Origin: JAHCHG01 sp041394845
GTDB lineage: Bacteria; Acidobacteriota; Blastocatellia; Pyrinomonadales; Pyrinomonadaceae
Direction: 5' to 3'
Length of the DNA stretch: 64,000 nt
NCBI GenBank assembly: GCA_041394845.1
Contig: JAWKHL010000009.1
Location: forward strand, 13,856 to 77,855
Shown here: positions 9,124-22,698 of the stretch, in pieces
Position numbering within the stretch: position 1 is the first letter of the stretch
Layout: the number at the start of each line of letters is the position of its first letter
Notes under the pieces: model-generated
Told to the model about the DNA's origin: nothing
The model's input: the letters and a program-made list of their open reading frames with translations, nothing else
Databases searched by the model: none
Translations under genes and position numbers: made by a program

Positions 9124-9840
9124 ATGCGTTATTTTTTGAGTTTTACGATTTCCCTCGTTCTGGTTTCGGCCGGATTCTCGGCGGTTTCCTGCGCGAAAGA
9201 TCAATCGGCGGTGACAGCTCAAACCGGTGAGGCGACCCCGACGCCTCCGCCCGCAAATCGCCCCGCCCCCCCCAACAGCCCCGAAGAGGATAAGAAAACC
9301 CCGGAAACACCGCGCCCCGAGATCATTTCGCGCCGGGAATGGGAAGCCAAAGCGCCGGTCGGAGAAGGCAAAAAGCAGACGATCAGATTCCTGACCATCC
9401 ATCACACCGCATCGCTCCAGAAACCCGGAACGCCGCTCGAGAGGAAAATGCAAAATCTGCAGAACTTTTCGCAGAGCGAGAGCAAACTGGCCGACGGCCG
9501 GACGAAACCCGCCTGGTTCGACGTTCCCTATCATTTTTACATCGCCGTTGACGGCCGGATCGCCGAGGGACGGGAGATAAAATTCGCCGGAGACACCAAC
9601 ACCGATTACGACCCGACCGGGCACGCGCTGGTGGTTCTGGAAGGAAATTTCGAAGAAGAAACTCTAACTCCGGCCCAGATCAAAGCGCTGGAAAAACTGA
9701 CCCTCTGGCTCGTCGATCAGTACAAAATTCCCGCCTCAGACATTAAAGGACACGACGATTACGCATCGACGGCCTGTCCGGGAAAAAATCTCAAAAACCT
9801 CCTGCCGGAATTAAGGAAAAAGGTTGAGGAAAAGCGGTAA
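9124..9840 (+). CDS. N-acetylmuramoyl-L-alanine amidase, PGRP/Amidase_2 type
   Basis: Zinc amidase that cuts the bond between MurNAc and the stem peptide. An N-terminal signal ends in FSAVSC, a possible but non-ideal lipobox, so it may be a lipoprotein. A Pro-rich linker precedes the domain, which opens with IISRREWEAKAP. Zinc ligands can be placed: the first His in TIHHTA, the His in KGHDDY and the Cys in ACPGK, the T7-lysozyme pattern. About 238 residues. It is the second gene of a two-gene operon with the SPOR protein, six bases after its stop. Confidence 0.9.
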   Translation: MRYFLSFTISLVLVSAGFSAVSCAKDQSAVTAQTGEATPTPPPANRPAPPNSPEEDKKTPETPRPEIISRREWEAKAPVGEGKKQTIRFLTIHHTASLQKPGTPLERKMQNLQNFSQSESKLADGRTKPAWFDVPYHFYIAVDGRIAEGREIKFAGDTNTDYDPTGHALVVLEGNFEEETLTPAQIKALEKLTLWLVDQYKIPASDIKGHDDYASTACPGKNLKNLLPELRKKVEEKR

Positions 9841-9930
9841 GAGATGAAATTGTTTCTCAAAGCAGGCGCAAAGCTGTAACCGCCTTTCTTTCTTATACTC
9901 ACCTAAACAAAAACCTATTCAACAGAGGTT

Positions 9931-11280
9931 TCAAACTATCTCTCCGATCAGATCGTATTCGAACGCTTCATTTATTCTGACATCGTAGAACTCGCCGACT
10001 TTCGGCTCGAAATCCTCGGGCATGTCGTTGATCAGAATATAGCCGTCGATCTCCTGCGCCTGGCCTTCGGTCCGGCCCTGAAAAAGCAGATCCGATTCCT
10101 GCGAAAGTCCTTCGAACAAAACCCGGAAGGTCTTGCCGATCTTGGCCCTGTTTTTCCGCTTTGAAATTTTCGCCTGCTCTTTCATCAGGCGGGCCCGCCT
10201 TTTTTTGGCGATCTTCGGATCGACCTTGTCCGGCAAATCAAAGGCCGGAGTTCCCTCTTCGTCCGAATAAGTGAAAACGCCGACGTTGTCGAACTCGCAG
10301 TTGCGAACGAAGGTCAGAAGTTCCTCGAAATCCTCCTCGGTTTCGCCGGGAAAACCGGTGATGAAGGTCGTCCTGATGGTGATCCCGGGAACGGCCCGGC
10401 GGACCCTTTCGATGAGGCGTTCCAGACTCTGGCGATTTCCGCCCCGCTTCATCAGTTTGAGGACTTTGCGCGAAGCGTGCTGAAGTGGCATATCGAGATA
10501 TTTGACGGCCTTCCCGGTTTCGGCCAGCGCCCGCAAAAACTCTTCGGAGATGTGGGTCGGATAGGCGTACATGACGCGGACCCATTCCACTCCGTCAACC
10601 TCTCCGAGCGCGCGGATCAGTTTTGCGAGAGCGTCAACCTCGCCCAGATCCTCGCCGAAACGCGACGAATCCTGAGCGATCAAAACGATCTCTTTGACGC
10701 CCTGCCGGGCGAGATCCTCGGCCTCTTTCAAAATGGAACCGAACCGGCGCGAACGAAACGAACCGCGCATCGAGGGGATCGAACAAAAAGCGCAGGGCCG
10801 ATCACACCCCTCGGCGATCTTGATAAAGGCCGTGTAGGAATCGGTCGCCCGAAAACGCGGCGTGTCGAAATCGTAGAGATAGGTCGCCGTTTTGTTGCCG
10901 ATCGGATGGAGCGGGAGGGAGCGGAAATCGACTTTTTCGTCGGCCGCTTCCAGAATCCTACTCAGTTCGTTGGTCCCGATAAAAGCGTCCACCTCGGGCA
11001 GTTCCTTGATCAGATCGTCCCGGTAGCGTTCGACCAGACAACCGGCCACGACCACCCTTTTGGCCCCGCCGTTTTCTTTGGCGGCGGTCGCTTCGAGAAT
11101 CGCTTCGATCGATTCCTGTTTGGCCGATTCGATAAATCCGCAGGTGTTGACGACCAGCGTTTCCGCTTCCCCGGCATCACTTGTGATCTCGTAACCGGCC
11201 TCTTTTAACCGCCCCATCATGACCTCCGAATCAACCAGATTCTTCGGACATCCGAGGCTGACAAATCCAACTTTCTTCAT
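9931..11280 (-). CDS. rimO: Ribosomal protein S12 methylthiotransferase
   Basis: Radical-SAM enzyme that adds a methylthio group to an aspartate of ribosomal protein S12. The opening VGFVSLGCPKNLVDSE is typical of RimO rather than MiaB. Three N-terminal Cys (in GCPKN, NTCGF and VAGCLV) would hold one cluster, and CDRPCAFCSIP is the radical-SAM CxxxCxxC. A TRAM domain closes the protein. 449 residues, normal length. Its ATG overlaps the stop of the transglutaminase gene by four bases (ATGA), so the two are translationally coupled, though their functions are not obviously linked. Confidence 0.95.
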   Translation of the reverse strand: MKKVGFVSLGCPKNLVDSEVMMGRLKEAGYEITSDAGEAETLVVNTCGFIESAKQESIEAILEATAAKENGGAKRVVVAGCLVERYRDDLIKELPEVDAFIGTNELSRILEAADEKVDFRSLPLHPIGNKTATYLYDFDTPRFRATDSYTAFIKIAEGCDRPCAFCSIPSMRGSFRSRRFGSILKEAEDLARQGVKEIVLIAQDSSRFGEDLGEVDALAKLIRALGEVDGVEWVRVMYAYPTHISEEFLRALAETGKAVKYLDMPLQHASRKVLKLMKRGGNRQSLERLIERVRRAVPGITIRTTFITGFPGETEEDFEELLTFVRNCEFDNVGVFTYSDEEGTPAFDLPDKVDPKIAKKRRARLMKEQAKISKRKNRAKIGKTFRVLFEGLSQESDLLFQGRTEGQAQEIDGYILINDMPEDFEPKVGEFYDVRINEAFEYDLIGEIV

Positions 11281-13484
11281 TGTTTATTTTTTTGGTCCTG
11301 ATTCTCCAATTTTTCCAACCAATCTTCGATCTCCCTTGCCTCATCGCTTGACAAATTCTTTTCGCCGAAGCGAACGCGGTTGTATTTTTCCGTGATCAGA
11401 ACGGCTTCCGGCATCTTCAAGGCACAGGCGAATTCCAGAGGCGTTTGATGAGGTTCGCGCTTAAAACCTTTGCCCGCCAGAATTTTCTGCATCCTTTCGT
11501 AAAATTCGACGATCGCTTTTTCGTTTCTCTTTTTGAGCCACTCGCGCAATTTCCGCCAGGTTTCCAGAGTCCTGATCTTCCGGTAAAGCCGGACGATCAG
11601 CCAAAGCCCCAAAACGGCGGCCAGGATATAGCCGACCCCGTAAGCGATGGCCAGGGCGCTGGCCTGCAATCCGCGGTCGCCCCTCACTTCCCGCCACCAC
11701 TCGGACACCTGAGTCTCGGCCATTTTGAGCCAGGCCGAGGCTCCCGTTTGAAATTCGGCAAATCCGCTCTGCATCGAACGGAAAAGCGAACGCTGGCCCT
11801 GATTGTCGTAAGAGACGAAATATTTTATCCAGAGCGTTTCCAGCGCCTCGGCGTACTGGTTGACGGTTCCCCAAATGCCTCTCGCCCCGTTTTCCTGAAA
11901 CTGGCCGGCAAAAGGCGTCGGATCGAACGGGACCCAGGCGTCTTCCTCCGGAAAATAGACCTCGACCCAGGAATGAGCGTCCTTTTGCCGGACGACGTAA
12001 ACTTCGGCCGTTTCGTTGTATTCGCCCTGCTGAAATCCGTTGACGACCCGCGTCGCAATCCCTTGGGTGCGAAGCATAAAAGCCATTGCCGTGGCGAAAT
12101 ACTCGCAATGCCCCTGCCGGACGTTGAACAGAAAATCCGCCAGAGGCTCCTCGCCTCCGGCCTTCATCTCCAGCGAATAGCCGAAATTGTTCTGCAAATA
12201 TCCTTCGACCGCCTTGGCCTTGTCGTAACGGGTCGGAGCGGCCGCCGTGATCCTTTCGGCCAGCCGGGCGATCCTTTGATCGAACCGGGCCGGTTTTTGC
12301 AGATAACGGTCGCCGATCTCCCGGCTGTAAATCCCGTTGTCCGCCCGCAGGGTCTCGACGCCGGGCAATCTGCGGTCGGAATAAACCTTGTAACTGACCC
12401 TCTCGAAATGGCTCCGGTCGGAACCGATGGCTCCCTCCGAATCTTTGTAAATTATTTGAAAGGATGACTGTTCGGCGGCGTAGGGCCGGGCCAGAGCGAA
12501 CAGGATCTTGGAATCGATCGGCTCCAGATAGATCGTCTGAACGGCGATGTCCGAAGCCGACAAAGCCGGCCGGTCGAATCTCTTCCCGACCACGAAAGGC
12601 TCACGATGATCCCCTCCGGAGTTCGTCCAGGTCTTATTGTCAAAAGTATCGAGCATCACTCCGCGCCACCGCAGGGGCCGCCCCGCCTCAACGGCCGATT
12701 TGACCAGTGCCACCCGCATCACGATCTCGTCGCTTTGTTTTAATTGCCCGATCGCGCCGAGACTGACCCTGTCGGAAAATCCAGTAAAACTGGAAACTCC
12801 TCTGCCGTTATTCCCGAACCCGGCCCCGCCGACCCTCGGCAAAGCGAAGAACAGCGGAACGGCAAAGATGACGATCAACACCAGCAGGGCGAAAGCCGTA
12901 AGAGGCAGGCGCCTAAAAGAGACGGCTTTCGGATTAAGCCGATCTTCCTGACCGGAATGTTTATTTTTTACCGCGTTTTCGCCGATCAGACGCGAGGTTT
13001 TGCGAACTTCGAAGGAAATGATGGCGCAAATATTGACCAGCAAATAGAGGATCAGAGAGGCAAAGTAAAGCGGGCTGATGCTCATTCCGGCGGCCAGCAA
13101 GACCTCGAAAAAAGCCATCAGATAAAGAAACAGCCAGTCCCGGTCGGTTTTCCGCTGAAAAAGCTTTATTGCCGCCAGGATCAGGATCATCCGGGCCAGC
13201 ATTCCGGCGATGGCGGATTCATTTTCCCCGAACCCGATCAGCTTATAGCGCCAACCGATGTAAAAGAGCGGAACAAAAGCGAACAACAGCCCCGTCCCGA
13301 CCCTTTCGGAGATCTGCCAGCGCGTGTTTTCCAAAAACCATGCCCCGATCAGAACCAGAAAAAAAATCCCCGATGGAATGACTCCGAGACCGCCCGTTAA
13401 AACCAAAGACAAAAACCCGCAAAACACCACGGCGTAGGAAACGACGCGGAAAAAGGTTTCGAAGTTTTTGATCTTTGGAATCAT
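11277..13484 (-). CDS. TgpA-like membrane transglutaminase
   Basis: Membrane protein of 735 residues. About six N-terminal helices (DUF3488/TgpA_N style) are followed by a large periplasmic domain with a transglutaminase core: catalytic Cys in GHCEYFATA, His in DAHSWVEVYF and Asp in PFDPTPF. One more helix follows near residue 620, then a cytoplasmic DUF4129-like tail (PHQTPLEFA). Such proteins usually sit next to a MoxR ATPase and a DUF58 protein; neither is in reach here on the upstream side before the rRNA operon. First gene of a pair with rimO. Confidence 0.9.
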   Translation of the reverse strand: MIPKIKNFETFFRVVSYAVVFCGFLSLVLTGGLGVIPSGIFFLVLIGAWFLENTRWQISERVGTGLLFAFVPLFYIGWRYKLIGFGENESAIAGMLARMILILAAIKLFQRKTDRDWLFLYLMAFFEVLLAAGMSISPLYFASLILYLLVNICAIISFEVRKTSRLIGENAVKNKHSGQEDRLNPKAVSFRRLPLTAFALLVLIVIFAVPLFFALPRVGGAGFGNNGRGVSSFTGFSDRVSLGAIGQLKQSDEIVMRVALVKSAVEAGRPLRWRGVMLDTFDNKTWTNSGGDHREPFVVGKRFDRPALSASDIAVQTIYLEPIDSKILFALARPYAAEQSSFQIIYKDSEGAIGSDRSHFERVSYKVYSDRRLPGVETLRADNGIYSREIGDRYLQKPARFDQRIARLAERITAAAPTRYDKAKAVEGYLQNNFGYSLEMKAGGEEPLADFLFNVRQGHCEYFATAMAFMLRTQGIATRVVNGFQQGEYNETAEVYVVRQKDAHSWVEVYFPEEDAWVPFDPTPFAGQFQENGARGIWGTVNQYAEALETLWIKYFVSYDNQGQRSLFRSMQSGFAEFQTGASAWLKMAETQVSEWWREVRGDRGLQASALAIAYGVGYILAAVLGLWLIVRLYRKIRTLETWRKLREWLKKRNEKAIVEFYERMQKILAGKGFKREPHQTPLEFACALKMPEAVLITEKYNRVRFGEKNLSSDEAREIEDWLEKLENQDQKNKQ

Positions 13485-13492
13485 TCTTTTTA

Positions 13493-13629
13493 GTGGGCAG
13501 TGGGCGGTGAGCAGCAGGAGCCAATTTAAGAAATGACGCTGATTCGGGAAAATTCAGATCTCACATTTATTGCTAATTTCAAAACACAAAACTCACTGCT
13601 CACCGCTTACTGCTCTCTGCTTCACCACC
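13493..13629. repeat. CTCACCGC-type word repeat, inverted pair, downstream of the rRNA operon
   Basis: Left part near 13497-13517 (GTGGGCAGTGGGCGGTGAGC) and right part 13588-13629 (CTCACTGCTCACCGCTTACT and on) are imperfect inverted copies around a 70-base centre. Related words occur at 31099-31136 and 33640-33668. Confidence 0.6.
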
Positions 13630-13649
13630 CTTCGATGCCAAAAAGTAAG

Positions 13650-13679
13650 GGCCCGTTCAGTATTATCTCTGAACGGGCC
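13650..13679 (-). terminator. Terminator of the rRNA operon
   Basis: Perfect 11-base-pair stem (GGCCCGTTCAG at 13650-13660 with its complement at 13669-13679). On the minus strand it is followed by CTTACTTTTTGG. It lies 13 bases after the 5S gene. Confidence 0.85.
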
Positions 13680-13691
13680 TCGAAATGTAAA

Positions 13692-13806
<115 letters not shown>

Positions 13807-13870
13807 AAACTTGTAAAAATCTAGAATGATAACCGTATGATAAATAACTGTAAACAAATCGCAACTTGAA

Positions 13871-13898
13871 ATAAAATTTGCTCACAAGCAAATTTTAT
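13871..13898 (-). other. Perfect hairpin touching the 3' end of 23S rRNA
   Basis: ATAAAATTTGCT (13871-13882), loop CACA, AGCAAATTTTAT (13887-13898): 12 perfect pairs. The arm nearer the 23S gene can also pair over the whole gene with 16775-16794, so the two folds exclude each other. Confidence 0.7.
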
Positions 13899-16807
<2,909 letters not shown>

Positions 16808-16947
16808 CAAATGTGTCATGTTTCTAATTGCAACTTGTATATTAAAAATTATCTATCATATTCAGTTATCAAACATCAGTTTAAAAGCTCTGATTAAAAA
16901 ACAGAACTCTTATTTTAACCTGTCGGCTACCTATAAAAGTTCTGGAA

Positions 16948-17020
16948 TGGAGATGACAGGAGTCGAACCTGCGACCCCCTGAATGCAAATCAGGTGCTCT
17001 CCCAACTGAGCTACATCCCC
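16948..17020 (-). tRNA. tRNA-Ala (TGC)
   Basis: Cloverleaf on the minus strand starting GGGGATGTAGCTCAGTTGG. The anticodon stem CCTGA/TCAGG encloses TTTGCAT (anticodon TGC); T-arm has GTTCGACTC. The acceptor pairs GGGGATG with CATCTCC (one G-T), discriminator A. CCA is not encoded, unlike the two neighbouring tRNAs. It lies in the 16S-23S spacer, 165 bases before 23S. Confidence 0.95.
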
Positions 17021-17025
17021 CTACC

Positions 17026-17077
17026 GATTTGGGATTTGCAGTTTCGGATTAAATCCAAAATCCGCAATCCAAAATGG
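17026..17077. repeat. CCAAAATCC-type word repeat inside the 16S-23S spacer
   Basis: Words ATTTGGGATTTGC, TTTCGGATT, AATCCAAAATCCGC and AATCCAAAATGG form an imperfect inverted repeat between tRNA-Ala and the initiator tRNA. The same word family occurs at gene 3' ends across the window. Confidence 0.65.
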
Positions 17078-17079
17078 AC

Positions 17080-17157
<78 letters not shown>

Positions 17158-17171
17158 TCATGCTTTTTATG

Positions 17172-17248
<77 letters not shown>

Positions 17249-17346
17249 TCACCTTGTAACCATTACAAGGCAGGAATAAGTCTTTTGACCTATTAATACC
17301 TTATAACTCATTTGGTCGTTGAAAAAGATCTGTTTGCTTTAATGCC

Positions 17347-17364
17347 TGAAAACTAGATATGCGT
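17347..17364 (-). other. 16S processing stem, 3' arm
   Basis: 18 bases (TGAAAACTAGATATGCGT on the plus strand) perfectly complementary to 18979-18996 in the leader. The pair would bring both ends of the 16S precursor together for RNase III. Confidence 0.8.
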
Positions 17365-17416
17365 CGTCTGCGAATTGAACTTGTTAGCAAAATCCGCATT
17401 TGTGTCATTTGTATTA

Positions 17417-18940
<1,524 letters not shown>

Positions 18941-18978
18941 AAGTTTTCCTAGTTTATTTTCGAATTAACACATGGACC

Positions 18979-18996
18979 ACGCATATCTAGTTTTCA
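18979..18996 (-). other. 16S processing stem, 5' arm
   Basis: Perfect complement of 17347-17364; lies about 40 bases upstream of the 16S 5' end. Confidence 0.8.
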
Positions 18997-19049
18997 AACA
19001 TCAAAAATCTGTCAAAACATTTTCGCCTTGCTTCAAAAGCGAAACTTTG

Positions 19050-19078
19050 ACTTTACAAAAATCAAATTTAGTTGTCAA
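19050..19078 (-). promoter_or_regulatory. rRNA operon promoter P2
   Basis: On the minus strand TTGACA (19073-19078), exactly 17 bases, TAAAGT (19050-19055). It lies in an AT-rich leader about 110 bases before 16S. Confidence 0.7.
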
Positions 19079-19138
19079 CCGTCCAAAGAACTTTTTTTCA
19101 AATTTTTATTTGAGAAACTTTCAAAAGACGAAATTTTG

Positions 19139-19166
19139 ATTTTATACAACTAAAAAAATTTGTCAA
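19139..19166 (-). promoter_or_regulatory. rRNA operon promoter P1
   Basis: On the minus strand TTGACA (19161-19166), 16 bases, TAAAAT (19139-19144). Together with P2 this is the tandem-promoter layout usual for rRNA operons. The rest of 18941-19344 is AT-rich leader with no gene seen. Confidence 0.7.
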
Positions 19167-19344
19167 GCCCACAATGCAATTTTTTATTTTTTCTGTTGCT
19201 AAGGGGCAATTACGTATTCTCTATATTTACCTATTTCTTGTCAAGTGAGTCCGGATGTTTTTTTTCGATCGCATTAAAGGCCCGAAAACACGGCCTCCGC
19301 ATCGATTCTCAAAAGCCTTGCAAATCCTCAAGCGAGTTTTTTTT

Positions 19345-19857
19345 CTAAAGACCTTTGGCCAAAAATAACAGATCAATCACCTCCCGAACCGCTCCCCGCC
19401 CGCCTTCGGTTTGGGTAATATAATCCGCTTTCGGAAAAAGCTCCCCGACGGCATCCGCCACCGCCACCGCCAAACCGGCTTTTTCCAGAACCGGAAGATC
19501 CACCAAGTCGTCCCCGATAAAAGCGGTTTCGGCGGCCGAGACCTTCTCCTCTTTGATCATTCGTTCGAAATCCGACACCTTATCTCCGGAGGCCTGCCGC
19601 AGATGGCTGATCCCGAGTTCGGCGGCGCGGACTTCCAGAATCTTCGATTTCCGGCCGGTAATGATCCCCGAGATAAAACCGGCCCGATGCCAGTTGACCA
19701 GCCCCTGACCGTCGCGGACGTGAAAAACCTTGATCTCCTCGCCCCTTTCCGAATAATAAAGCCGCCCGTCGGTCAAAACGCCGTCGCAATCCATCAGCAA
19801 GAGTTTTACCCGCGCCGCTTTCTCCAACAAAACGGGATTCAGCTTTTTTTCACTCAT
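19345..19857 (-). CDS. kdsC: 3-deoxy-D-manno-octulosonate 8-phosphate phosphatase
   Basis: HAD-type phosphatase that makes Kdo from Kdo-8-phosphate in lipopolysaccharide synthesis. 170 residues, the size of the cap-less C0 KdsC family. Motifs: LLMDCDGVLTDG (nucleophile and acid/base Asp), the KVFHVRDGQG segment specific to this family, TGRKS (motif II), and AFIGDDLVDLPVL (motif IV). It ends the minus-strand run that also holds kdsA and kdsB. ATG start. Confidence 0.93.
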   Translation of the reverse strand: MSEKKLNPVLLEKAARVKLLLMDCDGVLTDGRLYYSERGEEIKVFHVRDGQGLVNWHRAGFISGIITGRKSKILEVRAAELGISHLRQASGDKVSDFERMIKEEKVSAAETAFIGDDLVDLPVLEKAGLAVAVADAVGELFPKADYITQTEGGRGAVREVIDLLFLAKGL

Positions 19858-19879
19858 TTTCTAAAAGTTTTGAAAGTTT

Positions 19880-19977
19880 AAAGGTGAAAAGGTGAAAAAG
19901 TAAGGTTTAAGTGATCCGCATTCCAACCGGGGTTTTCACCTTTTCACCCTTTCACCTTTTCCACTTTTCCACCTTTT
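19880..19977. repeat. TTTTCACC-type word repeat, inverted pair, after the stop at 19978
   Basis: AAAGGTGAAAAGGTGAAAA (19880-19898) is mirrored by TTTTCACC/CTTTCACC words at 19933-19975. It starts one base after the stop codon of the pseudo-peptidase gene and could fold into a long hairpin. Confidence 0.6.
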
Positions 19978-22233
19978 TTACCTGACTTCGAACATCTCGA
20001 CGCCGCTCAGTCTCCAGTTGCTTCCGACCTTTGATATTTGAAATACGGCCAGACCGCTTTCTTCCTCCTTGCTCAGCAGTCTGATGTTCAGATCGGCTTC
20101 AACCAGCAAAGTGTTGGCGTCGATTTTATCGACATGGAGGATCTTGGTCAGCCACTCCTGGGCTCCGGCCACGCCGCCGGCGAAACGTGGGACCTCTCCC
20201 TGAATGATCAATGCATCCAGCTCGGCCTTTCTTCCCGAAACGGCCGCCTTATCGAAATTTGCGAAAAATGCCTTGACGCTTTCGTCAGCGGCGGCCGGGC
20301 CTTCCGCCTTGTTGCGTCCCTGCCGGGCCGCCAGAGTCGCTCCGTATTCGGCGTCATCTTTGATAGCTTCCTCGAAATACTTGACCGCCTGCGCCTTCTG
20401 CCCGGTTCGCAGGGCGAGTTCTCCGAGTCCGACATTGGCCCAGGCCAAACTTCTCGATGTGGGAAGTTTTTCTTCCAGAACCGCGCGAAACTCCCGGTCC
20501 GCTTCGGTAACTTTGCCCTGCGCCAGCAAACTCCTGCCCAAAAGAATCCTGACATCGTCAAAACGGGGCCGGGACTGCAAAATGGTTCGGGCATTTTTTT
20601 CGGCCGCCGCGAAATCCTGCTTATCGAACGCCCGCTTGACCGTTAGGATCGGATCGCTTTCTTCGAGATCCCGCGGGGCCACATCATCGGTATATTCGGT
20701 CTGCGGATAAAGATTCTCGGCATCGATCTCGGTTTTGATGATCTTGCCGGGCGTTTCAAACGAAACCTCGCCGAAACCTTTGGCCGGAATCGTCACCTCT
20801 TTTTTCATCCTCTCGCCGGTCGAAGTGGTCGCCACCACATCGACCGTCACGTCGATCCCGCCCGTGTTTCGCAAAGCGCTTTTGGTCGCGCCCCCGGTCG
20901 TTTGGGGCAAACCGACCATCAAATTCATATCCAGAACCTCGTCGATCTCGTAATCGAGCAATGCCTTTTGCGAATTGAGCGCCTCGCGCATCCCTGCCAG
21001 ATCGGTCGCTCCGTCTTTGATCTGCTCCCGCACGACCGCGAACAGATCTTCCTGCCCCACCTTCTTCGCCAGAAGCCGCCAGATCATCGCCCCTTTGTTG
21101 GCCACCGATGCGTAATAATAATCGTCCAGCGGCGAAGCGACCTTTAGCGGAGCGTCGCGTTTGGCGACCGAAGCGTAGGCCGTCCGCTGACGAAGCCGCT
21201 CGATGTCGGCGATTTCCTTGCCGTATTTCTTCTCCAGAAACTGAGTGGCGATGTAGCGGGAAAGACCTTCCCGGATGACGCCGAACCCGTCGTTATCAAC
21301 CAGGACGGCATTTCCGAGCCAGATCTTGGCCACCGCATCCGCCACCGACAGGGCGGTTTGCGAATCCATTTTCTGCCGACGGAACAAACTGTCCTCGACA
21401 AAGACGGTTCCGCCGCCGGAGAATCCCGCTCCGCGCTTGACCGCAACAACCCGGATCGGAACGTCCGGGGCCGGGCCCAAAAGACTTTCGGCGAACGTTT
21501 TCGCTTCGGCCGTAAAAGCGGCCAGTTCTTCGGCCCGCGCTTTTTCCTCCGCGCCCGCGCCTTTCGGCAGATAAACCGTGATGTTGTTGGAATTGACAAC
21601 ATCCCAGCTTTCGGCGATAAAAAACGGCTGACCGTTCAACTTTTGCTCGAAAGTATTACCGTTGGCCGTCCCCGAGGAAATCAATGTCAAACCGTTCGGC
21701 ACCGTTACGTTCAGACGAAAAGGCGCGAAATCGCCGCCCCGCGAAAAAAACCAGCTGTTCGGCGTCGGGTACCAGAACGACAGCGGCAAAAAATGCGAAC
21801 CGACCGGCGAGATCGCACTCAAACCGAGGTTTTCCTTGACGTTCAGCTGATAATCGACCGTTGCCGCAAAGGCCGCTCCGGGTTGAATTCCGGAAAGGCG
21901 GATGATCACCCTCTGCAAAATGCCGTTGCCGACCTTCTCTTCGCGCTTAGAGAAATCGGCCGTTTGATCGTTGATCTTGACCGACGAGATCGAGGCGTTC
22001 TGATTGATCCTGAGAGTTAAGGTGTCGGCCACCGCGCCCGAAATGTTCTTCAAACCGAGAACTGCCTTGACCGTCATATTGCGATCCGTTTCGCTTTGCG
22101 GAAGACCGGCCGTGATGTCGTATCTCTCGACCTTCCAGGTCTTGGAAATGCGGTTGTCGTCCTGAGCGTCTATTAATAATGTAAAATTAAAAAGCAAAAA
22201 AATGGCGATGATCGCCGGTTGTAAAAATCTCAT
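19978..22233 (-). CDS. M1-peptidase-like secreted protein lacking the zinc motif, with TPR tail
   Basis: 751 residues with an N-terminal signal peptide. The N-terminal half has the beta-sandwich and gluzincin-like order of M1 aminopeptidases. Where HExxH is expected the protein reads ADAVAKIWLGN, followed at the right distance by IREGLSRYIATQFLEKKYG, the usual glutamate helix. There is no zinc-binding HE, so it should be catalytically dead. C-terminal parts: tetratricopeptide-like helices (near LGRSLLAQGKVTEADREF) and an NTF2-like end. It may act as a scaffold or chaperone in the periplasm; that is inference. Confidence 0.75.
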   Translation of the reverse strand: MRFLQPAIIAIFLLFNFTLLIDAQDDNRISKTWKVERYDITAGLPQSETDRNMTVKAVLGLKNISGAVADTLTLRINQNASISSVKINDQTADFSKREEKVGNGILQRVIIRLSGIQPGAAFAATVDYQLNVKENLGLSAISPVGSHFLPLSFWYPTPNSWFFSRGGDFAPFRLNVTVPNGLTLISSGTANGNTFEQKLNGQPFFIAESWDVVNSNNITVYLPKGAGAEEKARAEELAAFTAEAKTFAESLLGPAPDVPIRVVAVKRGAGFSGGGTVFVEDSLFRRQKMDSQTALSVADAVAKIWLGNAVLVDNDGFGVIREGLSRYIATQFLEKKYGKEIADIERLRQRTAYASVAKRDAPLKVASPLDDYYYASVANKGAMIWRLLAKKVGQEDLFAVVREQIKDGATDLAGMREALNSQKALLDYEIDEVLDMNLMVGLPQTTGGATKSALRNTGGIDVTVDVVATTSTGERMKKEVTIPAKGFGEVSFETPGKIIKTEIDAENLYPQTEYTDDVAPRDLEESDPILTVKRAFDKQDFAAAEKNARTILQSRPRFDDVRILLGRSLLAQGKVTEADREFRAVLEEKLPTSRSLAWANVGLGELALRTGQKAQAVKYFEEAIKDDAEYGATLAARQGRNKAEGPAAADESVKAFFANFDKAAVSGRKAELDALIIQGEVPRFAGGVAGAQEWLTKILHVDKIDANTLLVEADLNIRLLSKEEESGLAVFQISKVGSNWRLSGVEMFEVR

Positions 22234-22242
22234 AATTAAAAT

Positions 22243-22695
22243 TTACGTCCCCGCCTCCAGCCAGATCTCCAGATCTTCATCGGAACTCTCTTTGTCTTTT
22301 CTGGCAAGGATAACTTTCACATCCAGTTGATTAAAAGCCCCATCGGTGGTTCCGGTTTTCAGAAAATAAGTTCCGTCCTTCAGGTCTTTGAAATCAAACT
22401 CCCCCTTGGCCCCGACAAGATATGAGTAAATAAAAACTGATTTATCATCCGTAATTTTATAAATCGAAATTATTGATCCGGTCGGCATGGTCTGATCCGC
22501 GCCAACAAGCTTTCCGCGAATTCTTTTGACTTTTCCCTCATCCCATTCATTTCTTATATGAGCGCATACCGGACTCTTTATCTTTTTAGTATATTTGCCT
22601 TTGGATTTGGGCGATTGAGCAAAAACAGAACTGTTTGTTAAAAACAGAATAAATAACAAAAAAGCGAAAATTATGGTTGTTCGTAAATATTTCAT
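22243..22695 (-). CDS. Small secreted protein with a carboxypeptidase-regulatory-like domain
   Basis: 150 residues, signal peptide ending near SSVFAQ. The mature part, RIRGKLVGADQTMPTGSIISIYK then GEFDFKDLKDGTYFLKTG, follows the transthyretin-like/CnaB strand pattern in which a gain-of-property loop precedes an F-x-F strand and a GxYxL strand. No enzyme motif. It starts three bases after the exonuclease gene stops and ends ten bases before the pseudo-peptidase, so it is probably co-transcribed with both. Confidence 0.65.
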   Translation of the reverse strand: MKYLRTTIIFAFLLFILFLTNSSVFAQSPKSKGKYTKKIKSPVCAHIRNEWDEGKVKRIRGKLVGADQTMPTGSIISIYKITDDKSVFIYSYLVGAKGEFDFKDLKDGTYFLKTGTTDGAFNQLDVKVILARKDKESSDEDLEIWLEAGT

Positions 22696-22698
22696 AAC

